Source: Pseudomonas sp. 6D_7.1_Bac1 (GTDB lineage Bacteria > Pseudomonadota > Gammaproteobacteria > Pseudomonadales > Pseudomonadaceae). From it: 63,567 nucleotides of DNA. The notes below the pieces were generated by a model that saw nothing but the letters and a program-made list of their open reading frames with translations, was not told where the DNA came from and made no database searches. Where the stretch lies: positions 1 to 63,567 of the forward strand of contig NZ_JANLNW010000022.1 in the NCBI RefSeq assembly GCF_025465945.1, written 5' to 3'. This document shows positions 25,855 to 34,252 of this stretch, piece by piece. Numbering within the stretch: position 1 is the stretch's first letter; every line of letters starts with the position of its first letter. A program made the translations under genes and the position numbers.

Positions 25855-26868
25855 TCAAACCATCCCGATCTGCTTCAACTCGCTCTTCAAATACGCGTAA
25901 TAAATCGGCCCCGCCACCACACCCGGCAGGCCGAACGCGGCCTCGAACACCAGCATGGCCAGCAGCAACTCCCAGGACTTGGCACTGATCTGCCCGCCGA
26001 CGATCCGCGCGTTGAGGAAGTATTCCAGCTTGTGGATAAAAATCAGGTAACCCAGCGCCGCCACGGCCACCCAGATCGACAGTGACAACCCGACGATGGT
26101 GATCAGCGTGTTGGACATCAGATTGCCGATCACCGGCAGCAAGCCCAGCAGGAAGGTCAGCACGATCAGGGTTTTGGTCAGCGGCAGCTTGATCCCGAAC
26201 AGCGGCAGGATCACCGCCAGGAAGATCCCGGTGAAGAAGGTGTTGAGCAGGGAAATCTTGATCTGTGCAAAAACGATATTGCGAAACGCCTGAACCAGCA
26301 GGTGCAAGCGATCGAACAGCGCGGCCGCCAAGGGTTTGCGTTGGGTCAGATCGGGGACGCGCTGCAAGGCGATGATCGCCCCCAGCACCATGCCGATCAG
26401 CAACGTAACGAACATGTGCGCCGCGTCTTTTCCGACCAGTTGCAGGTCACTCAGGTGCTTGCTCAGCCATTCGCCGATGGCTACGCGAAATTCAGCGGCA
26501 CTGGCGGGCAGATAAGCGTCGATGAACGGTGGTAACTGGCTGCGCGCCTTGTCGACCACCAGCATGAACTTGTCGAGGGAAGCCCCGGGGTTTTCCGCTT
26601 CGTGCAGCAGAAAACTGATAGCGCCGGCAAAAATCAGGGCCAGCACGCTGACCACCAGGGTGCCGAGCAAGGCCACGGCGAGCCAGCGTGCACGCCGTCC
26701 TTCGATCAGCCGTTGCAGCTGTGGGGTGAGCATGTTGACCAGTTCGAATACCAGCAACCCGGCGAGCAGACTGGGCAATAGCCGCAGTGGAATTACCAGC
26801 AGCAACCCACCAAAAATGATCACCCAACTGACCAACAGCAACACGTGACGCTGAGAAAACGTTGGCAT
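25855..26868 (-). CDS. AI-2E family transporter
   Basis: A 337-residue membrane protein of the AI-2E/PerM/YdiK family with about seven hydrophobic segments. Conserved parts are the N-terminal pair of spans, the soluble helical loop (residues 85-150), FNTF-like ISLLNTFFTGIFLAVILP and the glycine-rich LLGLLPVIGNLMSNTLITIVGL. Members export small molecules or ions; the substrate cannot be told from sequence. It is monocistronic between two REP pairs. Confidence 0.88.
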   Translation of the reverse strand: MPTFSQRHVLLLVSWVIIFGGLLLVIPLRLLPSLLAGLLVFELVNMLTPQLQRLIEGRRARWLAVALLGTLVVSVLALIFAGAISFLLHEAENPGASLDKFMLVVDKARSQLPPFIDAYLPASAAEFRVAIGEWLSKHLSDLQLVGKDAAHMFVTLLIGMVLGAIIALQRVPDLTQRKPLAAALFDRLHLLVQAFRNIVFAQIKISLLNTFFTGIFLAVILPLFGIKLPLTKTLIVLTFLLGLLPVIGNLMSNTLITIVGLSLSIWVAVAALGYLIFIHKLEYFLNARIVGGQISAKSWELLLAMLVFEAAFGLPGVVAGPIYYAYLKSELKQIGMV

Positions 26869-26964
26869 ACAGCCTCAAAACAAACGGCGTTAAAGGATTG
26901 GCAGTCTGCCAGCCTTCGGGCATTGATGCGAGCAAACACACTCCCGATGGAGCAGCCATTCTCC

Positions 26965-27050
26965 TGTGGGAGCGAGCCTGCTCACGATTCAGGCAACACG
27001 GTATGACTGCCAATCGCGGTGATGCCATCGCGAGCAGGCTCGCTCCCACA
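26965..27050. repeat. REP pair
   Basis: TGTGGGAGCGAGCCTGCTCA at the left and the inverted standard copy at the right, 86 bases overall. The left copy has one base change (CTCACGA instead of CTCGCGA). Confidence 0.85.
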
Positions 27051-27075
27051 CATGACCGTGCTTTACCCGGACCGC

Positions 27076-27381
27076 TTATTTTTTCTTCAGGCAATCGCTC
27101 ATGAAGGTTTTACGCGCATCGCCTGTAAGCGCCTGGGTGCTGGCGGTGGCGTTGCAGGTTTTCATCTTCTCTTGTTGAGGCGTCATGGGTTTGGCTGCTT
27201 CTGCTGCCGGCGCGGCTTTCAGGCAGGTACTCATAAAGGTTTTACGCTCATCACCCTTGAGGGCTTTCGCGGTGGCGTCGGCGTTGCAGGTGGTCATTTT
27301 GTTCTGCTGGGCAGTGGCGGCAAAGCCTTGGGAACAGAGCAGCAAACCGATCATCAACAAAGGGATACGCAACATCTTCAT
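27076..27381 (-). CDS. PsiF family phosphate-starvation-inducible protein
   Basis: A 101-residue secreted protein: signal peptide to about residue 21 (SQGFAA), then two PsiF repeats, each of the form QQNKMTTCNADATAKALKGDERKTFMSTCLK, with two cysteines per repeat. The E. coli homologue is induced by phosphate starvation; the function is unknown. A good GGAG ribosome site precedes it on the minus strand. Confidence 0.9.
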   Translation of the reverse strand: MKMLRIPLLMIGLLLCSQGFAATAQQNKMTTCNADATAKALKGDERKTFMSTCLKAAPAAEAAKPMTPQQEKMKTCNATASTQALTGDARKTFMSDCLKKK

Positions 27382-27444
27382 GGAGTTTTCTCCTTGTTAC
27401 CGCGCCGATGGGTGCGGCCTCGAATGGAGTGTAGACAAAGCCTG

Positions 27445-28242
27445 TTACACGTTCCCCCAGGTATCCAGACGGGTCCTTCGATACTGCTCGGGTGTGCAAC
27501 CGGCCTGACGCTGAAACATCGCGATAAACGCCGACGACGTGCTGTAGCCCATGTCGAAGGCGATCTCCTGAATGCTGCGCGGGCTGTCCAGTGCTTCGAT
27601 CGAGGCCAGGAAACGCAAGCGCTGACGCCACTCGCCGAAGCTCATGCCCAGCTCTCGAACACACTGCCGGGCCAGGGTTCGTTCACTGACGTGGATCTGC
27701 TCCGCCCACTGAGCCAGTGGCCGGTTGTCGCCCGGCGAAGCCTGCAAGGCTTCGAGTATGCCGAGCAATCCGGCGCTGCTGGCGTAGGGCAGATAACAGT
27801 TGTGTATAGGGGCTTGTTGCAGCTGGTCGACCAACACCTCGACCAAGCGTTTGTCGGCCGGGTGCTCGGGAATTTTCACGTCGCGGGCGGCGAAGTCCTT
27901 GAGGATTGCCTTGAGGATGTCGCTGATTGCCAGGGTGCAGGCCTGCTGCGGCAGGTCGCGGCACAGCTCCGGAGCCAGGCAGACCGCGCGGTAGATGATC
28001 GGCTGGGGGCTGTAGAAACTGTGCTCGGTGTGCGGCGGCACCCAGACCGCGTACTGCGGCGGCGACATGAAGCGGCTGCCGGCGATGTCCATGTGCATCA
28101 CACCGTGAGCCGAATACTCAAGGGTGCCCCATGGATGGCGGTGGGCCAAGGCGTGGCTATGGGCGTCGAAATCGGCGTAGCGAAAGTACACCGGCGCAGG
28201 CAGGCCGCTGAAATCCAGCAAGTCGATGTGCTTTTTGCTCAT
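27445..28242 (-). CDS. AraC-family transcriptional regulator
   Basis: A 265-residue AraC-type regulator. Residues 1-100 make a cupin-like sensor (HRHPWGTLEYSAHGVMHMD, PPQYAVWVPPHTEHSFY). The C-terminal half has two helix-turn-helix motifs, LAQWAEQIHVSERTLARQCVRELG and IQEIAFDMGYSTSSAFIAMFQRQAGCTPEQYRR. The start at 28242 (MSKKHIDLLD) is chosen over a much longer open frame that runs antisense into the neighbouring transporter. It is divergent from an EamA exporter, with a 10-base perfect palindrome between them, so it probably controls that exporter and itself. Confidence 0.9.
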   Translation of the reverse strand: MSKKHIDLLDFSGLPAPVYFRYADFDAHSHALAHRHPWGTLEYSAHGVMHMDIAGSRFMSPPQYAVWVPPHTEHSFYSPQPIIYRAVCLAPELCRDLPQQACTLAISDILKAILKDFAARDVKIPEHPADKRLVEVLVDQLQQAPIHNCYLPYASSAGLLGILEALQASPGDNRPLAQWAEQIHVSERTLARQCVRELGMSFGEWRQRLRFLASIEALDSPRSIQEIAFDMGYSTSSAFIAMFQRQAGCTPEQYRRTRLDTWGNV

Positions 28243-28265
28243 GCTGTCCGTATTCAGAGGCAGGT

Positions 28266-28299
28266 TGTCTGGATCGCAGTATAGGCTTTGATCCAGACA
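28266..28299. promoter_or_regulatory. Operator-like inverted repeat between AraC gene and EamA exporter
   Basis: TGTCTGGATC at 28266-28275 is the exact reverse complement of GATCCAGACA at 28290-28299, with a 14-base spacer. It lies between divergent start codons at 28242 and 28339, where an autoregulated AraC protein would bind. Confidence 0.6.
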
Positions 28300-28338
28300 G
28301 GCGGATAATTGCGCTTCATTAACGTTCTGGTTTCCCCC

Positions 28339-29226
28339 ATGCAATACGCTTATCCCCTGCTGGCCATTTTCATCTGGGCCGGCAACACCGTGATCAACAA
28401 ACTCGCAGTCGGGGCGATCTTCCCCGCCGAGATCGGTTTCTATCGCTGGCTGCTCGCCGGGATTCTGTTCACGCCGTTCATGCTCAAACCGGTGATGAGC
28501 CATTGGGCGGTGATTCGCCCGAACCTGGGCAAGATTTTCGTCCTCGGCGTGCTCGGCATGGCGGTCTACCAAAGCCTGGCCTACTTCGCCGCAACGATGA
28601 CCTCGGCCACCAACATGGGCATCATCCTGTCGCTGATGCCGTTGATGTCGCTGGCCATGGCGATTATCAGCCTCGGCCAACGGCTGACCGCAGGTGCCTT
28701 GGCGGGTGCGGTGCTGTCGTTTGCCGGCGTGCTGGTGGTGGTTTCGTCCGGCAGCCTGGGTGCGCTGCTGGAACACGGGGTCAACCTGGGCGATGCGATG
28801 ATGCTGATCGCGACCCTGGCCTATGCGATTTACAGCACCCTGCTGAAAAAATGGCAACTGCGGTTGCCGCCGCTGGTGCTGTTGTATTTGCAGGTACTGG
28901 TGGCGGTGGTGGTGCTGTTTCCGCTGTTCATGGCCTCGCCAAAAGTCGGCCCGACTTTGCAGAACATTCCGTTGGTGCTCTATGCCTGCCTGCTGGCCTC
29001 GATGCTTGCGCCATTGGCGTGGATGCAAGCGGTGGTGCGCCTGGGACCGAGCCGAACCACGCTGTTCTTCAACCTGCTGCCGCTGATTACCGCATTGATT
29101 GCGGCGGCGGTGCTGCATGAGCAATTGGCGCTGTATCACTTGGTCGGAGGCGTGCTGACGTTGGGTGGGGTGATTCTTTCGGAGCGTTGGACCACGGTGC
29201 TTGGCCGCAAGCTCGTTGCCGCCTGA
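28339..29226 (+). CDS. EamA-family (DMT) transporter
   Basis: A 295-residue drug/metabolite transporter with ten hydrophobic segments in two EamA repeats (first about residues 1-135, second about 145-285, the latter with ASMLAPLAWMQAVVRLGPSRTT). The start at 28339 gives MQYAYPLLAIFIWAGN; an upstream TTG at 28309 is less likely. Members export amino acids or metabolites. The divergent AraC regulator is its likely controller. Confidence 0.87.
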   Translation: MQYAYPLLAIFIWAGNTVINKLAVGAIFPAEIGFYRWLLAGILFTPFMLKPVMSHWAVIRPNLGKIFVLGVLGMAVYQSLAYFAATMTSATNMGIILSLMPLMSLAMAIISLGQRLTAGALAGAVLSFAGVLVVVSSGSLGALLEHGVNLGDAMMLIATLAYAIYSTLLKKWQLRLPPLVLLYLQVLVAVVVLFPLFMASPKVGPTLQNIPLVLYACLLASMLAPLAWMQAVVRLGPSRTTLFFNLLPLITALIAAAVLHEQLALYHLVGGVLTLGGVILSERWTTVLGRKLVAA

Positions 29227-29234
29227 CCTATCGC

Positions 29235-29317
29235 TATCGCGAGCAGGCTCGCTCCCACAGTTGACCGCGTTCTTACTTAAAGACTCGGTCTAATGTGGGA
29301 GCGAGCCTGCTCGCGAT
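29235..29317. repeat. REP pair
   Basis: Inverted REP copies with ATCGCGAGCAGG outside and GTGGGAG inside, 83 bases overall, between converging genes. Confidence 0.85.
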
Positions 29318-29331
29318 GAACGATACGCGGT

Positions 29332-30222
29332 CTAAACTCCTGCCGCCTTCAACCGCTGCGCATGTTCGACGAACAACCGCACCGGGTCGGCCCCCTTGCC
29401 CACCAGTCCCAGCGATTGGTTGACGATGTCGAAGTGATCGAGCGGATACTCATCGCCAATCACCATGCCCAGGTGCGAGCTGTAGCGCCCGACCATGCCG
29501 TCACAGTGCCCGGCCTCGCGGACGAAGGTAGTGGCGAACAACCGACAACTGCGGTTGGTGCCATCGAACAAGTTGCCGCCACGGTCGGTCTTGCCCGGTT
29601 GCAAGGTCCCGGACCACGAGTAATAGCGCACGCCGTTGACCAATTCCGGCCCTTGCCCGCCCCAGGTCTGGGGCAAGCCCTGTGGATAACGCTGATTGAA
29701 CAGCGCGACCCCTTCGCTGGTCAGCGAGTTGTGCGAGGCATCGATATCCACCGGCCATTTCGGCCCGCGATAACCGGTTTCCAGCAGGCTCATCAACCAC
29801 GCGACCAGCCGCAACAAGGCGCTCAGCACACGGCCCTTCGCACAGTCGGGCGGATAGTGTTTGTGCAGGTAGTCTGCCAACTCCGAGCCGTGGTTGGGTC
29901 CGGCCACCGAGGTCACCGAGGCCACCCAGTCCGGGCGCTTCGCGGCCGCATAACGGGCGGTCAATGAGCCCTGGCTATGGCCGAACAGGTTGACCTTCTG
30001 CGCACCGGTTTCGCGCAGAATCTCTTCGATTCGGGCCAGCAACTGCTCGCCACGCACTTCGCTGGAGTTAAGCGGTGATACCTGCACGGCAAATACCGTC
30101 GCCCCACCCCGGCGCAGTGCCGAGATGATCCCGAACCAGTAGGGATAGAGCAGCAGGCGAATAAACCCGAGCATTCCCGGAACCAGCACCAAGGGGTAGC
30201 GCGTGGCGGTCTCTTGCGACAT
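29332..30222 (-). CDS. Triacylglycerol lipase, alpha/beta hydrolase family I type
   Basis: A 296-residue lipase. The family I lipase start YPLVLVPGMLGF is followed by the nucleophile elbow GHSQG with Ser83; Asp241 in CDGMVG and His263 in LDHFD complete the triad. The pattern SSHLGMVIGDEYPLDHFDIVNQ is typical of Pseudomonas true lipases. Unlike LipA it has no signal peptide, so it may be cytoplasmic or leave by another route. No Lif foldase gene is adjacent. Confidence 0.9.
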   Translation of the reverse strand: MSQETATRYPLVLVPGMLGFIRLLLYPYWFGIISALRRGGATVFAVQVSPLNSSEVRGEQLLARIEEILRETGAQKVNLFGHSQGSLTARYAAAKRPDWVASVTSVAGPNHGSELADYLHKHYPPDCAKGRVLSALLRLVAWLMSLLETGYRGPKWPVDIDASHNSLTSEGVALFNQRYPQGLPQTWGGQGPELVNGVRYYSWSGTLQPGKTDRGGNLFDGTNRSCRLFATTFVREAGHCDGMVGRYSSHLGMVIGDEYPLDHFDIVNQSLGLVGKGADPVRLFVEHAQRLKAAGV

Positions 30223-30494
30223 GGGCAGACATCCTTGTAATCGATAAGAAGGCCCAAGGCGGGAGGCAAGACGTCGGCCACGAGCATCGCCACCGAAGAT
30301 GACACCTTCACGACCAGTCTATGACATTCCAGGCCCCTGGCTTCAACCTCGGATCCGGCAGGCGGGGTAGGCGCTGCCCTGACCGTGAACCTCCAATCAA
30401 AATAAAAACCTACACCTCGCTCATCACCCATAATTCAGGTAGCGACCATGCCTGCCGAGCTTGACGCCAATCGGATTAGCCCGAGGAGATTGAG
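30223..30494. other. Divergent intergenic region, lipase / bacterioferritin
   Basis: 272 bases holding the two promoters. A GAGGAG ribosome site (30482-30487) precedes the bacterioferritin. No clear iron box, repeat or small gene is visible. Confidence 0.5.
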
Positions 30495-31025
30495 ATGAGC
30501 GACATTCAGTTATCTGATGTAAGCACCTTGCGCAAACGTGCCCGCCGGAACGTCGAGAATGGTGCCGTGACCGAAGGTTACAGCGCCAATCGCAAAGAAA
30601 TCCTGCGCTTGCTCAACGAATCGCTGGCCACTGAACTGGTGTGTGTATTGCGCTACAAACGCCATTACTTCATGGCCAACGGTTTGAAAGCCGCCGTTGC
30701 CGCCGATGAGTTCCTCGAACACGCCACGCAAGAAGCGCAACACGCTGACAAACTGGCCGAGCGCATTGTACAACTGGGCGGCGAACCGGAGTTCAACCCC
30801 GACCTGCTGTCGAAAAACGCCCACGCCCAGTACGTGGCCGGCAACTCCCTCAGAGATATGGTCTACGAGGACCTGGTAGCCGAGCGGATCGCCATCGACA
30901 GCTACCGCGAGATCATCCAGTACATCGGCGAAAAAGACCCAACCACCCGACGGATCTTCGAAGACATCCTGGCCCAGGAAGAGGAACACGCCGACGACAT
31001 GGCGGATATTCTGAAAGATTTGTAG
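30495..31025 (+). CDS. Bacterioferritin / Dps-like ferritin
   Basis: A 176-residue four-helix ferritin-like protein. Di-iron ligands are visible as Glu in LATELVCVLRYKRHYF, E-x-x-H in HATQEAQHADKLAER, and the second pair in DLVAERIAIDSYREI and ILAQEEEHADDMADI. It resembles P. aeruginosa PA4880, which lies in the same neighbourhood near urease genes. It probably stores iron or consumes peroxide. It is monocistronic with a strong ribosome site. Confidence 0.9.
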   Translation: MSDIQLSDVSTLRKRARRNVENGAVTEGYSANRKEILRLLNESLATELVCVLRYKRHYFMANGLKAAVAADEFLEHATQEAQHADKLAERIVQLGGEPEFNPDLLSKNAHAQYVAGNSLRDMVYEDLVAERIAIDSYREIIQYIGEKDPTTRRIFEDILAQEEEHADDMADILKDL

Positions 31026-31072
31026 GGGCTACCGGACCGCTATCCGACGATGGGCCCCTTGCAGACAGCCGA

Positions 31073-33148
31073 CTATTTTGTGGGCTTGACCGTCGCCGGC
31101 GCCTTGCCTTCCTTCATTTGCGCCAGCAACGGCGCGCACTGATTCGGTTCGCCACCGCTCGGCGCCACCAGCGCCAGCAGTCCCGCTGCTGGAGCTGCAA
31201 TCACGCCCAGCGCCACCATTCCCGCCCCCCGCAACATCAACGGCACGCCCTTCACGCCGGCATCCGGCTTGATGAATTTGCCACGCACGTACAACGGCGA
31301 ACGCAACGAGATCAGCCGCCAACCTTTGGATTCTGGCGAGATGGTCAAGTCGAGTTGTTCGTTGGCCATGTTCGCCGTGCCATCGATGTAGACAATCGCG
31401 TTCTCGGTGTCGAACACAAACAACCGGGAAGTCGCCAAGCCGCTCTTGATGCCGAAGTCGGCGGCGGCGCAGTTGATCTTCACCTCCTTGTCGCCAAAGA
31501 CTTTCCCGACCACGTAATTGCCGACGTTCAGCCCCGCCAACTCCATCAGTTGACGACTGATCGCACCGTCGTTCATCAACATCTTCAGATCGCCATTGGC
31601 GCTGCCCAGCAGCGCCGCCACCGAATTGCCTTTGCCTGTGATGTCGGCGTCACCATTGAGTTCACCGAAGCTGGTTTGCATCGTCTCGAAGGTCGGGAAC
31701 AGTTGCTTGAGCTTGAAGCCGCGCGCGGTCAGTTTCGCCCGCCCTTCCAGCGGCGTGGTACGACCGTTGAGACGAATCTGTGCATCCAGATTGCCGCCTG
31801 CCACACCGAAACGCAGCGGTTCCAGGCTGAGCTGACCATCGTTGAGTATCAGGTGGGTGTAGAGGTCGGTGAAGGGCAACTTCTGGCTGTGAACGATGCG
31901 CTTGCCGGTGAACTCGACGTCGGCGTCCATATCGCGCCAGCGCTCGGTACGGAACGCCTCGACCGGCAACACCTTGTCCGCCGGCTGCTGGCTTTCACCG
32001 CCCCGGGCCTTTTGCTTGGCGTTGGAGTCGGCACCGATCAACGGCGCGAGGTCGGCGAACAGCAATTGATTGGAGACCAGCGTGCCACTGAGCTTGGGCC
32101 GTGGCTGGCTGGCGACGTAAGTCAGGTTGCCGTGAATATCGCTGCCGCCAATGGTGCCGTTGAAGGCTTCGTAGCGGAACGTCGCACCGTCCGACTCACG
32201 CAGCTTGGCGATCAGGTGACCGTCGGTGCTGTAAGGCGGCGAAGCCGGCAGGGTGACGCCGGTCAAGGGATAGAGGTTGCCCAGGCTGGTGCCAGCCAGT
32301 TTCAGCCGCAGGTCCAGTGCGCCAAGGTTAAGCGGATCGGTCAAGGTCCCGGCCAGCTCGACACTGGTGTCAGCGATCTTCACCTGCACCTGCAGCGGGA
32401 ATGGCTTGGCCGCATCCTGCAACGCCAGCAAGCCGCCAACCTTGCCTTCGCCTGCTAGATTCTGCCCGTGATACTGGCCTTTGACCTTCAGCGCGAATGC
32501 ATAGTCCTGCGGCGCCGAGCCCTTCTCAAGGGCTTTTTTCGCCGCGTTATCACCGACGATGTCGCTGAACGGTATCGGCTTGCCCAACAGCTCGATCACT
32601 AAATCGAGCTGAGTTTTCAGACTCTGGTCGTCAAGGGTGACATGACCCTTGTCGAAACCAATCGCGCCGATATCCACCCCCCAATTGGACGGTGCGGCGT
32701 TCGGGTCTTTCGGGTCGAACGTGAACGTCCAGTTCGCGCGACCGTCGGCCAGACGTTGCAGGTCGGCATTGGGTTCCGTGAGGTCGATGCGTGGAATCAC
32801 CACTCGCTGCGCCAACAGGGCTAAAGGCGAGATCCGCAGCTCGACGCGTTTGAGGCTGACCATTTGCGGCTTTTTCGACCACTGCGGATTGCCCAGGCTC
32901 AATTCCTCGGCCACCACATGCGGCCATGGCACCCAGGCGCGCCATCCGCCTTCATCGACTTCACGTTTCCAGACCACCGTCAGGTTGCCGTTAATGGCGA
33001 AGGGGCGGTGCAGCTCTTCAGAGACCTTGGTGTTGAGCGGTGGTTTGATCCGGTTCCAATCGAAGAACGCGATGATCAGAACCAGGACGGCCAGTAGCAC
33101 AACGAGGCTGCCGACTGTCCAGGCAAAAATTTTACGGGTGCGCGTCAT
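31073..33148 (-). CDS. AsmA family protein
   Basis: A 691-residue inner-membrane-anchored periplasmic protein: one N-terminal span (residues 8-30, VGSLVVLLAVLVLIIAFF), then the AsmA N-terminal domain (DWNRIKPPLNTKVSEELHRPF) and long beta-rich repeats to the AsmA C-terminal region (LNGDADITGKGNSVAALLGS, LMNDGAISRQLMELAGLNVG). AsmA-type proteins form grooves that carry phospholipids between membranes. A short C-terminal tail with one cysteine and a Lys/Pro end is less conserved. It is transcribed alone. Confidence 0.88.
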   Translation of the reverse strand: MTRTRKIFAWTVGSLVVLLAVLVLIIAFFDWNRIKPPLNTKVSEELHRPFAINGNLTVVWKREVDEGGWRAWVPWPHVVAEELSLGNPQWSKKPQMVSLKRVELRISPLALLAQRVVIPRIDLTEPNADLQRLADGRANWTFTFDPKDPNAAPSNWGVDIGAIGFDKGHVTLDDQSLKTQLDLVIELLGKPIPFSDIVGDNAAKKALEKGSAPQDYAFALKVKGQYHGQNLAGEGKVGGLLALQDAAKPFPLQVQVKIADTSVELAGTLTDPLNLGALDLRLKLAGTSLGNLYPLTGVTLPASPPYSTDGHLIAKLRESDGATFRYEAFNGTIGGSDIHGNLTYVASQPRPKLSGTLVSNQLLFADLAPLIGADSNAKQKARGGESQQPADKVLPVEAFRTERWRDMDADVEFTGKRIVHSQKLPFTDLYTHLILNDGQLSLEPLRFGVAGGNLDAQIRLNGRTTPLEGRAKLTARGFKLKQLFPTFETMQTSFGELNGDADITGKGNSVAALLGSANGDLKMLMNDGAISRQLMELAGLNVGNYVVGKVFGDKEVKINCAAADFGIKSGLATSRLFVFDTENAIVYIDGTANMANEQLDLTISPESKGWRLISLRSPLYVRGKFIKPDAGVKGVPLMLRGAGMVALGVIAAPAAGLLALVAPSGGEPNQCAPLLAQMKEGKAPATVKPTK

Positions 33149-33534
33149 TGCACGGGGCTCCTGATTACGACTGAGCGCCCCAACTGCGACGCCTGTATGA
33201 AACGGTAGGCCAGAAATCGGCCGTTTATAGGAACTACGACTGGCAAATGGCCCGCAGGTTTAACCGAAATGCTGGTTAGAGCGAAAAAGCGACTACTTCC
33301 TGACCTAACAGTCAGCTTTATGCTACCCGAGTGCACTTTTACGACGCGAAAGTGAGTCGAAAATACCCACCTCGGTGCAAAAGTGTTCCCCGGAAACGCC
33401 CGTTCTAGAGGCTTTTCGCGGAACAATCAATTCCGTTGATTATTACCATTGCCTTTATGAACTTTTATATCGACTTATCGAGAGTAGCATTAGCTTCGTA
33501 CCCACTTTTCCGCCCTCCCAAGGAGCAACCCATC
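33149..33534. other. Long intergenic region upstream of the tandem-repeat protein
   Basis: 386 bases between divergent genes. It contains two small dyads, CTGAC/GTCAG at 33300-33315 and CACTTT/AAAGTG at 33334-33354, and an AT-richer 33425-33500 stretch that probably holds the promoter of the repeat protein. No other gene is evident. Confidence 0.5.
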
Positions 33535-34095
33535 ATGAAACGCCAATTACTGCTTAGCCTGAGCCTCTCGATGTTAGCCAGCACCGCTTTTGCCTTGCCT
33601 GCTGCCGATCAGGCAACTCCGCAAGTCAAATTAAGCCATTCGGCTTATAGCCAAACGGTTGCCGACGGTGCAAACGGTAACGAACGCTTGAAAGAAAAAG
33701 GCCTGATGACTCAGGACGGCTACGACAAGACACCACAAGGCCAGGCCCTTGCTTCCGACGGTTCCGATCGCACCCCACAAGGCCAGACCCTGGCTTCCGA
33801 CGGATCCGACCGCACCCCACAAGGTCAAACCCTGGCTTCTGACGGTTCCGATCGCACTCCACAAGGCCAGACCCTGGCTTCCGACGGTTCCGACCGCACC
33901 CCACAAGGTCAAACCCTGGCTTCCGACGGTTCCGATCGCACTCCACAAGGTCAAACCCTGGCTTCCGACGGTTCCGATCGCACTCCACAAGGTCAAACCC
34001 TGGCTGCTGACGGTTCCGACCACACCCCACAAGGCCAAACCCTTGCTGAAGGTGGTGGTGACCGCGTGATCGAACGCAACGGCTCTGTGAGCTAA
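33535..34095 (+). CDS. Secreted protein with 14-residue tandem repeats
   Basis: A 186-residue exported protein of unknown function. The start at 33535 follows AAGGAG (33520-33525) and begins a signal peptide ending near TAFALP (residue 22). After about 35 residues come eight tandem 14-residue units: TQDGYDKTPQGQAL, six of ASDGSDRTPQGQTL and one AADGSDHTPQGQTL. It ends GDRVIERNGSVS. Repeat residues are Asp, Gly, Ser, Thr and Gln rich, hydrophilic and probably disordered or calcium-binding; there is no cysteine. Near-identical DNA repeats make the copy number prone to change. A strong terminator follows, so it is a single-gene unit. Confidence 0.8.
   Translation: MKRQLLLSLSLSMLASTAFALPAADQATPQVKLSHSAYSQTVADGANGNERLKEKGLMTQDGYDKTPQGQALASDGSDRTPQGQTLASDGSDRTPQGQTLASDGSDRTPQGQTLASDGSDRTPQGQTLASDGSDRTPQGQTLASDGSDRTPQGQTLAADGSDHTPQGQTLAEGGGDRVIERNGSVS
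33709..34044 (+). repeat. Eight tandem 42-base repeats within the coding sequence
   Basis: Units of 42 bases begin at 33709, 33751, 33793, 33835, 33877, 33919, 33961 and 34003. The inner six are nearly identical in DNA, differing mainly at third codon positions, which points to recent duplication. Confidence 0.9.
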
Positions 34096-34110
34096 GCCAT
34101 GTTGGCCCGG

Positions 34111-34144
34111 AAAAAAGCCCGATCGCCTGGATCGGGCTTTGACT
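34111..34144 (+). terminator. Intrinsic terminator after the repeat-protein gene
   Basis: An 11-base stem AAAGCCCGATC (34114-34124) with GATCGGGCTTT (34130-34140) around a 5-base loop, ending in T-rich sequence on the plus strand and A-rich sequence on the other side. Confidence 0.85.
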
Positions 34145-34252
34145 TTATGCACCTCGCACCTCCCCGCCTCACCGTCCTTTACTCAAGTTCGACGCCAGCA
34201 AAGCTGATTTGCTAGAGTGCACCGCTGTCCTTGATTAGAAGTCAGCCGCCTG

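Noticed and set aside
27445..29139. 564-codon frame covering the AraC gene and the antisense of the EamA gene
   Set aside because: Only the first-named regulator part (27445-28242) has family sequence; the extension is antisense to a good transporter gene.
33631..34152. Long open frame on the minus strand opposite the tandem repeats
   Set aside because: The 42-base unit keeps any frame open if one unit lacks stops; there is no ribosome site or signal peptide, so it is a by-product of repetition.
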